Assembly: GCA_029248675.1 (NCBI GenBank) | Contig: JAQWIX010000027.1 | Location: 1-32,617 of the forward strand | Length of the DNA stretch: 32,617 bases | Origin: Pseudomonadales bacterium | GTDB lineage: Bacteria; Pseudomonadota; Gammaproteobacteria; Pseudomonadales; Azotimanducaceae | Direction: 5' to 3' | Shown: positions 24,185-32,201 of the stretch, piece after piece | Layout: each line of letters opens with the position of its first letter | Numbering within the stretch: position 1 is the stretch's first letter | Notes under the pieces: model-generated | What the model was told of the DNA's origin: nothing | What the model saw: the letters and a program-made list of their open reading frames with translations, nothing else | Database searches by the model: none | Translations under genes and position numbers: made by a program

Positions 24185-25523
24185 TGAAATTCTAGCCATT
24201 GGCATGTTCGTCAGCTTCATCGCCTTGGTGTTTACGGGTTTTCCAGTGGCTTGGCTGCTGGGGGGCTTAGCCGTTGTTTTCAGCGCCCTGGCCGTGGTCT
24301 TAGAAGCAGACTTCAATCTCGCCACGGGTATGGACTGGAACTACACCTCACTTACCGTCGAGCGGATTTGGAACGTAATGGAAAACTGGGTGATGGTGGC
24401 ATTGCCCATGTTCATTTTGATGGGCCTGTTGCTGGACCGTTCTGGCATTGCGAATCAACTCATGCACAGTTTTGCCCGACTTTTTGGCAGCCTGCGTGGG
24501 GGTTTAGCCATTACAGTAACGGTTATTGGCCTAATGCTCGCGGCCACCACCGGCATCATCGGCGCATCGGTAGTGCTGCTGGCTCTACTTGGGCTGCCCG
24601 CCATGCTGCAGCAAAACTACGACAAGTCTCTGGCCGCTGGCACGGTGTGCGCGGTGGGCACCTTGGGCATATTGATTCCCCCCAGCATCATGCTGGTGCT
24701 AATGGCAGACCGCATGTCCATGAGCGTGGGCGACTTGTTTTTAGGCGCCGTCTTCCCCGGCGCTCTGCTGGGCGGCTTGTACATAGCCTACATTTTGCTG
24801 GTGGGATGGCTGCAACCGGAGAAGGCACCAGCGGCGCCTACAGAACCCTTCGATTGGTCTGCTGTTAAGGATTTGTTCTGGGCAATCTTGCCCCCGGCTT
24901 TTTTGATCTTGGCCGTGCTCGGCAGCATTTTTCAGGGATGGGCAACACCCACCGAAGCGGCTGGCGTTGGCGCCGCCGGGGCGCTGCTGTTGGCGGTACT
25001 TAAACGGCAGATGTCCAAAGCAGTAATGCAAGAGGTCCTCCAGGAAACCACCCGCACCACCGCCTACATCTTTGCCGTTCTGTTGGGAGCCACTGCATTT
25101 TCATTGGTGTTGCGCGGTCTTGGGGGCGATGAACTGATTGAGGGCGCGCTGATGTCTCTACCCTTTGAACCCACAGGGATCATCGTGGCCATTTTAGTGG
25201 CGACTTTCTTACTCGGGTTTTTCTTGGACTGGATTGAGCTGACCTTGATTGTGCTGCCGCTGGTGGCGCCAGTGGTGGGTAACCTTGGGTTTGATCCGGT
25301 GTGGTTCACCATTTTATTTGCGGTCTGCCTGCAAACCAGCTTTCTTACACCACCCGTGGGCTTTGCCATTTTTTACCTCAAGGGCGTTGCCCCAGAGGGC
25401 ATTGAAGTCACCACGATTTATCGTGGCGTGGTGCCGTTCATTGCTTTGCAGGTTATTGGCATGCTGATCATCTTTAACTGGCAAGCCGTTGTCACTTGGT
25501 TGCCAGCTCAGGCCTACGGTTGA
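24174..25523 (+). CDS. dctM: TRAP transporter large permease (DctM)
   Basis: This 449-residue permease has about twelve to fourteen hydrophobic segments. Family marks include GFPVAWLLGGLAVVF near 22-36, ALPMFILMGLLLDRSGIA at about 77-94, AVGTLGILIPPSIMLVLMADRMSMSVGDLF at about 165-194, GWATPTEAAGVGAAGALLL and FFLDWIELTLIVLPLVAPV (about 352-370). It drives uptake using the sodium gradient. The start is a GTG at 24174 with AAGGAA upstream, overlapping dctQ by 11 bases. It completes a tight three-gene operon. Confidence 0.94.
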   Translation: MAANEILAIGMFVSFIALVFTGFPVAWLLGGLAVVFSALAVVLEADFNLATGMDWNYTSLTVERIWNVMENWVMVALPMFILMGLLLDRSGIANQLMHSFARLFGSLRGGLAITVTVIGLMLAATTGIIGASVVLLALLGLPAMLQQNYDKSLAAGTVCAVGTLGILIPPSIMLVLMADRMSMSVGDLFLGAVFPGALLGGLYIAYILLVGWLQPEKAPAAPTEPFDWSAVKDLFWAILPPAFLILAVLGSIFQGWATPTEAAGVGAAGALLLAVLKRQMSKAVMQEVLQETTRTTAYIFAVLLGATAFSLVLRGLGGDELIEGALMSLPFEPTGIIVAILVATFLLGFFLDWIELTLIVLPLVAPVVGNLGFDPVWFTILFAVCLQTSFLTPPVGFAIFYLKGVAPEGIEVTTIYRGVVPFIALQVIGMLIIFNWQAVVTWLPAQAYG

Positions 25524-25535
25524 TAATTGCGTCCA

Positions 25536-25555
25536 TTTCCGGGAAACCATTTCCC
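25536..25555 (+). terminator. Palindromic cluster after dctM
   Basis: GGGAAA and TTTCCC (25541-25546 and 25550-25555) pair around CCA. They overlap a second dyad, TTTCC-G-GGAAA (25536-25546). It starts 12 bases after the dctM stop and is followed by TTGTC rather than a real T-run. It is a possible weak terminator. Confidence 0.3.
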
Positions 25556-25602
25556 TTGTCGAAGCAGGCCCAATAAACTCTCTCCCCGGATCGTCGCCTA
25601 AC

Positions 25603-25635
25603 CCCGCACGCGCTTGCGGGCCAGTCATATGACTG
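25603..25635. promoter_or_regulatory. Hairpin plus 14-bp perfect palindrome before the MaoC gene
   Basis: CCCGCA/TGCGGG (25603-25608 and 25615-25620) forms a 6-bp stem. Two bases later CAGTCATATGACTG (25622-25635) is an exact palindrome. The palindrome ends 70 bp before the ATG at 25706 and fits an operator for the MaoC-purN pair. Confidence 0.4.
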
Positions 25636-25705
25636 CTCAGCGCACTGGGAACACCAGACCGGCACCCGGCGATACAAGAATTAGCAAGCATTGGAATACT
25701 CAACC

Positions 25706-26464
25706 ATGACCGCCTATCAGGTAACTGCCAGAAATTTCAGCACCAGTAGCGAAAACCGCATGCACAGTGACGAAGTAGCCAATCGCTATGGATTCAAAGG
25801 CGCGCTGGTTCCCGGCGTGGCCATATACGGCCACTTGGTAAAACCCTTTGTCGATCATTTCGGCCCCACTTGGTTGAGCGACAGCTGCGCTGAGGTCAAG
25901 CTGATCAAGCCAACCTACGACGGTGATGCCCTGAGCATCGACTGGCCAAGCCCGACGCAACCGGCATCCATCACCAACCAAGACGGCGAGCTGCTGGCGT
26001 TGCTGGCGCCAATGGAGGTTTCACCTCTTCCAGAGGATCTTGGTCTCACAGGGGATCTCAAAGTACCTGGCCGACCGGAAATTACTTGGGACACGGTCTG
26101 TGTCGGCGAAGTATTTTCGCCCCGAGCGCTGCAGTTTAGCGCTCAGGAAAACACCCGATATTGCGCGGAGATCGGCGACGACGACCCAATTTACCAAGAG
26201 CTAATCCACCCTCACTATGTGTTGTCCTTGGCAAACGAGGCGTTGATGCAGGAATATCAAATGCCGGCGTGGATTCATGTGAAATCTAAAGCCACACATC
26301 GCGAAGCCCTGAGGGTTGGGAATGAGGTGGTTTTACGTTGCGTTGTCACCGACCGCTGGGAAAAGAAAGGTCATCAGTTCATCGCCATTCATCTCACCTT
26401 TTGGCACAACGACACCATTGCCGTAGACATCGAACATCAGGCTATTTTCCGGATCGCCGAATAA
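25706..26464 (+). CDS. MaoC-like double hot-dog dehydratase/hydratase
   Basis: This 252-residue protein has two hot-dog halves. The first contains SENRMHSDEVANRYGFKGALVPGVAIYGHL (about 15-44), seen in FAS1-type dehydratase/MaoC-like proteins. The second half carries CAEIGDDDPIYQELIHPHYVLSLANEAL (about 151-178), where a D-x(4)-H-like hydratase signature would be. It probably hydrates or dehydrates an acyl-CoA or acyl thioester. The frame is open from a TTG at 25691, but the ATG at 25706 with GGAA nine bases upstream is preferred. Its TAA shares a base with the purN ATG. Confidence 0.8.
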   Translation: MTAYQVTARNFSTSSENRMHSDEVANRYGFKGALVPGVAIYGHLVKPFVDHFGPTWLSDSCAEVKLIKPTYDGDALSIDWPSPTQPASITNQDGELLALLAPMEVSPLPEDLGLTGDLKVPGRPEITWDTVCVGEVFSPRALQFSAQENTRYCAEIGDDDPIYQELIHPHYVLSLANEALMQEYQMPAWIHVKSKATHREALRVGNEVVLRCVVTDRWEKKGHQFIAIHLTFWHNDTIAVDIEHQAIFRIAE

Positions 26465-27063
26465 TGCGTTTAGCCGTTCTGGCCTCTCACGAGGGTTCCA
26501 CGCTGCAGGCGCTGATTGATGCTTGTGCGGCCAAAGATTTAGACGCCAGCATCGCGCTGGTCATCAGCAACAATAGCCAGTCAGGGGCCATGCAGCGAGC
26601 CGAACAGGCTGGCATTCCAACCCAACACATCAGCAGCAAAACCCACGACGGTGATGTTGGAGCCGATCAAGCCATGGTAGATGCGGTCAACCACGCCAAG
26701 GTGGACTGGGTGCTATTACTCGGCTACATGAAAAAAATGGGTGGCCAAATGCTGATCCAATACGGTGGCCGTATCATCAACACCCACCCAGCGTTGCTAC
26801 CAAAGTTTGGCGGCAAGGGATTTTTCGGTCGCAAAGTTCACGAGGCCGTTCACGCTTCAGGGGCCAAGGAGTCGGGGGCTACATTGCATCTGGTGGGTAA
26901 CGACTACGATACCGGGCCGGTCATTGCCCAAACCACCGTTCCAGTGATGTCCGACGACTCTGTGGATGCTATCGAGGCTCGGGTAAAAAGCGCAGAGCGC
27001 ACTTTGTTGGTGGATACACTGCGCAGTATTGACGAGGGTCGACTAAAGCCTGAGTTGCTGTAG
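26464..27063 (+). CDS. purN: Phosphoribosylglycinamide formyltransferase (GART)
   Basis: PurN formylates GAR with 10-formyl-tetrahydrofolate in purine synthesis. The 199-residue protein has the catalytic residues Asn106 and His108 (INTHPALLP) and Asp149 (YDTGPVIAQ), and the FGGKGFFGRKVHEAV loop. The phosphate loop reads HEGSTLQA where most family members have GSN, so Thr13 replaces Asn. Family membership is firm, but the usual partner purM is absent, and the gene is coupled through TAATG to a MaoC hydratase. It could therefore be the housekeeping enzyme or a paralogue with another amine substrate. The frame extends upstream inside the MaoC gene; the ATG at 26464 is used. Confidence 0.88.
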   Translation: MRLAVLASHEGSTLQALIDACAAKDLDASIALVISNNSQSGAMQRAEQAGIPTQHISSKTHDGDVGADQAMVDAVNHAKVDWVLLLGYMKKMGGQMLIQYGGRIINTHPALLPKFGGKGFFGRKVHEAVHASGAKESGATLHLVGNDYDTGPVIAQTTVPVMSDDSVDAIEARVKSAERTLLVDTLRSIDEGRLKPELL

Positions 27064-27064
27064 A

Positions 27065-27103
27065 CCTCTACTGTCACCCTCTACTGTCACCCTCTACTGT
27101 CAT
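27065..27103. repeat. 13-bp tandem repeat (3 copies) after purN
   Basis: The unit CCTCTACTGTCAC occurs at 27065-27077 and 27078-27090, and with one change (final T) at 27091-27103. It starts one base after the purN stop codon (27061-27063). The rest of the 150-bp convergent gap shows only a 12-bp palindrome CTCCCCGGGGAG at 27150-27161. Confidence 0.9.
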
Positions 27104-27213
27104 TCTCTCCTACAGCCGATGCTGCCAGATACCTGAAACGTGGTGCCGTCTCCCCGGGGAGTCTGTTGCGCCATGAGGTCAAAACCATCCATCAATTCAC
27201 GGCTAGATCAGTG

Positions 27214-28041
27214 CTAATTGGCAGCGAGCAGACTCAGAGCTTGGTCGTGCAGCGCCTGTGTCGCCGATGCCACCACGGTACCGCCGAGACTGGGGTTGCC
27301 CCCATCCCAGGCGGTAATCACACCACCAGCGCCGCGAACAATGGGAATCAACGCCTGTATGTCATAGGCCTTCAAACCCGCCTCAACCCCTAGATCCAAG
27401 GCACCCATGGCGAGGGTACCGAAGAGATAACAGTCACCGCCAAACTTTGTGAGCTTTGTCTGTTGACTCAGATTTCTGAACTGCTTTTGTTCGTCGGTGC
27501 CGAGCCAATCAATTCCCGTGGTAGACAAACTGGCCTGAGCCACCTGCTCGCAAGCACTGGCGCGAAGGGGTGCCGACTGACCTGCCCGCTCTAGCCACGC
27601 GCCCTCTCCGTCACCGCAAAAAAGCTCGTCGGTATAGGGCTGATACATAACCCCCACCACAGGCTGCTGTCCGTCAAACAACGCCAGCAATATGCCCCAG
27701 TGCAACATGCCGGTCATAAAAGCTCGGGTGCCGTCGATGGGATCAATCACCCATGTCAGGCCGTTACCGGAGCTCAAACCGTATTCTTCACCGAAAATGC
27801 CATGCTCTGGGTATGTGTTCTCGATGGCGTCACGAATCGCACGCTCGCCTGCCTGATCTGCAACGGTTACCGGATCGAATCCGCCGTTCTCCAGTTTGTT
27901 GGTTACCTGAAGAGAAGACCGAAAGTGCGGCAAAATCACCTTGCCTGCCGCTCGGGCTGCGGTCTTGGCAAAGTTGAGGTATTCCTGTCGCTGGGCTCGG
28001 GACAGGTCTACAGGGGTCGTGTACTCCAGTCTGGCGGGCAT
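27214..28041 (-). CDS. Inositol-monophosphatase family, HisN-like phosphatase
   Basis: This 275-residue magnesium-dependent phosphatase has the family metal sites: DPVTVADQAGE at about 56-66, the GEE pair (Glu85-Glu86), and DPIDGTRAF at 100-108. The third site reads KAYDIQALIPIVRGAGG in place of the inositol-phosphatase WDxAAG form. The D-x(2)-ALxPIVxGAGG pattern is that of HisN-type histidinol-phosphate phosphatases, so a role in histidine synthesis is likely but not certain. No other his gene is present. The ATG at 28041 has CAGGAG seven bases upstream. It is divergent from the MATE gene. Confidence 0.85.
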   Translation of the reverse strand: MPARLEYTTPVDLSRAQRQEYLNFAKTAARAAGKVILPHFRSSLQVTNKLENGGFDPVTVADQAGERAIRDAIENTYPEHGIFGEEYGLSSGNGLTWVIDPIDGTRAFMTGMLHWGILLALFDGQQPVVGVMYQPYTDELFCGDGEGAWLERAGQSAPLRASACEQVAQASLSTTGIDWLGTDEQKQFRNLSQQTKLTKFGGDCYLFGTLAMGALDLGVEAGLKAYDIQALIPIVRGAGGVITAWDGGNPSLGGTVVASATQALHDQALSLLAAN

Positions 28042-28210
28042 GTATTTCTCCTGAGTCGAACCTCATGGTACTCACCCGAAACGACAACTACGAGCGCCGC
28101 ATCCATCTCTGCAGGCCACAAAGTACCATTGGGAGCCCAACTACAAACGGGAAATGGCTAAATTCTTATTCGGGTCAAAGAAGATTTCATCTTATTTCAA
28201 CACCTTGCCA

Positions 28211-28219
28211 TGCGATAAT
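28211..28219 (+). promoter_or_regulatory. Extended -10 promoter for the MATE gene
   Basis: TGCGATAAT matches an extended -10 box (TGn plus GATAAT, five of six to TATAAT). It ends eight bases before the ATG at 28227, which places the start point at or next to the ATG. No ribosome-binding site precedes that ATG. No -35 match is seen, as expected for extended -10 promoters. Confidence 0.4.
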
Positions 28220-28226
28220 CAGTCTG

Positions 28227-29642
28227 ATGTCCCACCATGATCTAACCCAAGGCCAGGTCCCTTCGTCACTGGCGAAATTAACTGCGCCCATGATGATCGG
28301 AGTATCGTCGAGCATTCTCGTACAAATGCTCGAGATGGGATTTATCGGGCAACTCAGCACGGCTCACGTGGCGGCTATCACCTTCACGTTCCCCTTGGTG
28401 ATGGTGCTCACCAGCATCGCCTTGGGCATCAGCATCGGCACATCTTCGGTTATCGCGCGCAGCGTGGGTACGCGTCAAAAAAGCAATCAAGACGCTGCCG
28501 CTGAGGGGGCCGGACAAACATCCGCCGACACCGGTTCCACAGACGATGTGGCGCTCATGGGTACTCACAGCCTGATTCTGGTATTTGGGTTGATGTTGTT
28601 ACTGTCATTTCTGAGCTGGCTGGCAATCGACCCTCTGTTCATCGCCCTGGGCGCCGAACCTGAACTCCTGCCACTGATTCACTCTTACTTGGATATCTAT
28701 CTGCCAGGCACCGTACTGTTCACCGCTAGCATGGTCTGCGGCAGCATCATGCGCGCCAACGGCAGCGCCAACATTCCCGGCGCGATCATGACCGTCAGCG
28801 CCATCGTCAACTTAATCCTCGATCCCATCTTTATTTTCGGCTGGTTTGGCTTCCCGGCCATGGAGCTTGCTGGGGCTGCAACGGCCATGACTCTGACGCG
28901 ATTCGGCACCCTCGTAGTATCACTGTGGTTCATTAGTCGCGGCCAAATGGTTTTACGAGAACGCTTCTTCACCGGCTGGTTCGCATCAGCCAAGCGCATT
29001 TTGCACGTTGGCATTCCGGCCATGGCGACAAACTTAATCGGTCCCGTCACCGCCGCCTACATTACCTTCTTAATTGCCGACTATGGCGAAGCCGCCGTTG
29101 CTGGCTTTGGGGTAGCCAATCGTATTGAAGCCGTTGCGGCTATGCTGATGTTTGCCCTATCAGGCTCTATTGGTCCCTTTGTCGGTCAAAACTGGGGAGC
29201 GCACTTAGTAGGCCGAGTGCGCCAAGGCGTCAATGTCAGCTACCAATTTTGTCTTGTATGGGGATTGCTCATCGCGGTCCCGCTGTTTTTCTTCGGCGCC
29301 GATATCGCGGCGCTAATCGACTCATCGGAACCCGTTACTGCCGTGGCCGCCACTTATCTTGCCCTAGTGCCATTGAGCTATGGCTTGTGGGGGGTTTTGA
29401 TGATGGCTTCAGCATCCTTTAATGCGCTTGGCAAGCCACTGCCAAGTACTGCGCTTTCTTTTGGCCGAATGATTTTGGTTTATATTCCCTTGGCAACACT
29501 ACTCAATAACACATTTGGCTATGTCGGCATTTTCGTCGCCACAGCCTTGAGCAATGCGCTGTTTGGTATTCTTGGATGGCGTTGGTTTTCGCGGCGTCTT
29601 CGGCTAATGGGCTCCCAACTCACGAACCCTAGCACTACCTGA
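28227..29642 (+). CDS. MATE-family efflux transporter
   Basis: This 471-residue inner-membrane antiporter has about twelve hydrophobic segments. LTAPMMIGVSSSILVQMLEMGFIGQLSTAHVAAITFTFPLVM (about 18-59) and GISIGTSSVIARSVG (67-81) fit the NorM/DinF-type MATE N-half; the GxANRIE-type motif (GFGVANRIEAV) is in the C-half. It should expel cationic drugs or metabolites using sodium or protons. A polar insert at about 82-108 (Q, D, G, T-rich) between helices two and three is longer than usual. The open frame begins at 28065, but those 54 residues are polar and unlike the family; the ATG at 28227 is used, possibly on a leaderless transcript. Confidence 0.88.
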   Translation: MSHHDLTQGQVPSSLAKLTAPMMIGVSSSILVQMLEMGFIGQLSTAHVAAITFTFPLVMVLTSIALGISIGTSSVIARSVGTRQKSNQDAAAEGAGQTSADTGSTDDVALMGTHSLILVFGLMLLLSFLSWLAIDPLFIALGAEPELLPLIHSYLDIYLPGTVLFTASMVCGSIMRANGSANIPGAIMTVSAIVNLILDPIFIFGWFGFPAMELAGAATAMTLTRFGTLVVSLWFISRGQMVLRERFFTGWFASAKRILHVGIPAMATNLIGPVTAAYITFLIADYGEAAVAGFGVANRIEAVAAMLMFALSGSIGPFVGQNWGAHLVGRVRQGVNVSYQFCLVWGLLIAVPLFFFGADIAALIDSSEPVTAVAATYLALVPLSYGLWGVLMMASASFNALGKPLPSTALSFGRMILVYIPLATLLNNTFGYVGIFVATALSNALFGILGWRWFSRRLRLMGSQLTNPSTT

Positions 29643-29656
29643 AGGAGTCCGGTCCT

Positions 29657-30619
29657 ATGATTCAGCGCCGCTTGATCACCCTTTCCAGCCTCGTCTTGAT
29701 AACGGCATTGGCACTGGCGCTGCTGCCTGTGGCCATCGTGGGCGCGTTGGCCATGAGCTTTATTCCTCGCTACCGCACCACTCCCCAAGCTCTGACCTTT
29801 ATGTACGGTTTTTTGGTTCACGAGTGGGCCGGGCTCACTCGATTTCTTTGGGCGGTGATCCGATACCCTAAGAGTGAGCGCATACAGCGTTATCGGGAAA
29901 TTCAGTTTTGGTGGGCACAGGGCCTCTTCGACATGGGCAAGCGCCTGTATCGATTGGATATCGAAGTAACTGGTAGTGACGCCCTTGATGGCAACTGCGC
30001 CTTAGTCTTATGTCGGCACTCCAGCATGGGCGACACGGTTCTACCGCTACTGTTTTTCGGCAAGGCTAGACAAGAAGGCCTGCGCTACGTCTTAAAACAA
30101 GAGCTGCGCTACCTGCCCTGCCTAGACATTGGCGGCCACGGTCTGCCCAACGTTTTTGTTGACCGCTCGGGAAGCGATTCGGCCAAGGCTATCCGAGAGG
30201 TGAGCGACCTGATTGCCACAGCGGACAGCGACGAATCTGTTCTGATTTATCCCGAGGGCACACGGTTCACCCAAAAGAAACACGATGCACTGCGCCTCAA
30301 GCACCCAAACTTAGCTCCCCAGTTAGATCGTTGGCCTGGCCTTCTGCCGCCAAGGCTGGGCGGGGTTTTAGGCATGCTAGAGGCTAACCCCGGCAAAGAC
30401 TTGGTGTTTTTGGCTCACGCGGGTTTCGAAGGCTCTGCCGACATCCATGACCTACTAGGTGGCGGATGGCTGGGACAGAGGGTCAAACTGCACTTCTGGC
30501 GGATCCCCTTCGACAAGCTGCCAAAAGAAAATGTGCAGGAATTTCTTTTCGCCGAATGGGACAAAATGCAGGCAACCGTGGACAGCATGCTAACGGACCT
30601 TGCCAAACCCGCATCTTGA
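29657..30619 (+). CDS. PlsC-like lysophospholipid acyltransferase
   Basis: This 320-residue membrane-bound acyltransferase starts with a hydrophobic segment (about 8-36) and the region FMYGFLVHEWAGLTRFLWAVI. The catalytic HX4D motif is His121 to Asp126 (RHSSMGDT), preceded by Arg instead of the common Asn. The glycerol-phosphate site is YPEGTRF at 198-204. LxxVFVDRSGSDSAKAI (about 163-179) is the third motif. It probably acylates a lysophospholipid or a related acceptor. The ATG at 29657 has AAGGAG upstream; it follows the MATE stop by 14 bases, so the two are likely co-transcribed. Confidence 0.85.
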   Translation: MIQRRLITLSSLVLITALALALLPVAIVGALAMSFIPRYRTTPQALTFMYGFLVHEWAGLTRFLWAVIRYPKSERIQRYREIQFWWAQGLFDMGKRLYRLDIEVTGSDALDGNCALVLCRHSSMGDTVLPLLFFGKARQEGLRYVLKQELRYLPCLDIGGHGLPNVFVDRSGSDSAKAIREVSDLIATADSDESVLIYPEGTRFTQKKHDALRLKHPNLAPQLDRWPGLLPPRLGGVLGMLEANPGKDLVFLAHAGFEGSADIHDLLGGGWLGQRVKLHFWRIPFDKLPKENVQEFLFAEWDKMQATVDSMLTDLAKPAS

Positions 30620-30704
30620 AACAACCGGAACGACGCACCTCGGGTACCCCGTGGGGCAATACGGCCAGGCAACAACAGGCCGAAAGCCGACTAAGTGATG
30701 CCGC

Positions 30705-32201
30705 CTAGGCTGACACCAGTTCTGCGCAAAACGCCTCAATTTGTTCCAGCAATTCATCGGACATCATTCGCAGTCGTCCCAAGGACTCCATAGGTGGGAC
30801 CAGCTTTGCCTGACAAGATTCTTCCAAAGCCTTGCTCACGTGCTGGAGTTCTGTGAAACCATAGCCCGAGTAGATCCCAAACAACGTGTGCAACTGCACC
30901 GAAGCCTGCTCCAGATCTTCTGCAAACAGTGCTTTATCAAGGGCGGATAAGCGCCGCCGAACGTCCTCGGAAAAGACCCTTAGGGCATCGGCAAAGGCGC
31001 GGTCACCCATCAGAGATCGTAGCTCTTGGGCTTTTTCGCTAGGTAAAGAAACACCGGAACCAGTGACACCTAGCCACATGTCCACACGACTGAGCAGCGC
31101 TTTGTAATCCACGGGCTTGGTCATAAAGTCGTTCATACCCGCTTCCAAGCAGTTCTTTTCGTCTTCGACAAAAGCCTTTGCCGTCAGGGCGATGATTGGC
31201 ACATCGTAACCGTTGTTGCGTATCCAACGCGCAGCCTCGGTACCGTCCATCCCGGGCATCTGAACGTCCATCAAGATCAAGCCATAAGCGCTATCGCCGT
31301 GGCCCTTTGTCTTTACCCATGCGCAGGCTTCCGTGCCATTGTTTGCAACGTCGACCTCAAAACCATTACGCTCCAGCATAGCTGTTACCACCAATTGATT
31401 CGGCTTGCTGTCCTCGGCTACCAAAATACGCCGATTGGTAGGGTTAAGAGTTGCTAGCCGTTCCTGTGCGATATCAGGTTCTGGCTTGTTGGCCAAGATC
31501 ATTGGCAGTTCTAAAACGAACCGACTGCCTTGCTCGGGTGCTGACGTCACGGTCAGGGTTCCGTTCATCAACTCTGCAAGCTGCTTGCTGATAGACAAGC
31601 CTAGGCCGCTTCCAATGTATTTGCGGCGATCCGAATCATCAACCTGAACGAACGCATCGAAGATACGACTAAGCTGAGAGGCTGTCATACCGATACCGCT
31701 GTCCTCCACGCAAATACGAAAACTCGACTCAGCCCCCCGTTCGCCATCATGCTCAAAAGAAATGTTGATATGGCCTTGCTCGGTAAACTTGATCGCGTTG
31801 CTCACCAAATTGGTGAGTATCTGGCCAATTTTTTGTCGGTCACCTAACAACCAAAGATCCTCACTGCCACCCAGATCACTTTCGATGGTCACACTGTCGC
31901 CAGCTAAATTCGGCGCGTAAAGGTCTGTTACCTCCTGAATCAAATCAGCTGGCGCAAAGGGCTGTTGTTCTCCGGACATTTCTCCGGATTCAATTTTTGA
32001 GTAGTCCAGAACATTGGTCAGCAAACTCATCAAACGCTTGCCGGCATTTTCAGCCGTAGTTAGTAGTTCCGCTTGGTGGGGATCACTCTGGTCTGCCTGC
32101 ACTAAACTCAAGATACCCAACAGGGCATTTAATGGCGTTCGAATCTCGTGGCTCATGGCCGCGAGAAACCGGCTTTTGCTCTGAAGTGCTGGTTTTAGCA
32201 T
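30705..32201 (-). CDS. Hybrid histidine kinase (HisKA-HATPase-REC-HPt), no sensor domain
   Basis: This 498-residue cytoplasmic protein has four signalling domains. HisKA at about 8-75 carries the phospho-His18 (MSHEIRTPLN). HATPase_c at about 118-235 has the N-box NLVSNAIKFT at 131-140, DSGIGM at 167-172 and GSGLGLSI at 197-204. A receiver domain lies at about 257-375, with Asp312 (LMDVQMPGMDG) and Lys362. A C-terminal HPt-like domain has His438 (LHTLFG), where the Lys of the usual HTLKG is Phe. Such kinases normally have a sensor or coiled coil before HisKA, but here the ATG at 32201 lies only 17 codons before the histidine. That ATG overlaps the stop of the upstream gene (TGATG). It is either a truncated gene, a coupled sensorless kinase or an assembly junction. 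Confidence 0.88.
   Translation of the reverse strand: MLKPALQSKSRFLAAMSHEIRTPLNALLGILSLVQADQSDPHQAELLTTAENAGKRLMSLLTNVLDYSKIESGEMSGEQQPFAPADLIQEVTDLYAPNLAGDSVTIESDLGGSEDLWLLGDRQKIGQILTNLVSNAIKFTEQGHINISFEHDGERGAESSFRICVEDSGIGMTASQLSRIFDAFVQVDDSDRRKYIGSGLGLSISKQLAELMNGTLTVTSAPEQGSRFVLELPMILANKPEPDIAQERLATLNPTNRRILVAEDSKPNQLVVTAMLERNGFEVDVANNGTEACAWVKTKGHGDSAYGLILMDVQMPGMDGTEAARWIRNNGYDVPIIALTAKAFVEDEKNCLEAGMNDFMTKPVDYKALLSRVDMWLGVTGSGVSLPSEKAQELRSLMGDRAFADALRVFSEDVRRRLSALDKALFAEDLEQASVQLHTLFGIYSGYGFTELQHVSKALEESCQAKLVPPMESLGRLRMMSDELLEQIEAFCAELVSA

Noticed and set aside
28065-28226. A 54-codon N-terminal extension of the MATE transporter.
   Set aside because: It is polar and basic, lacks family similarity, and overlaps the divergent promoter region.
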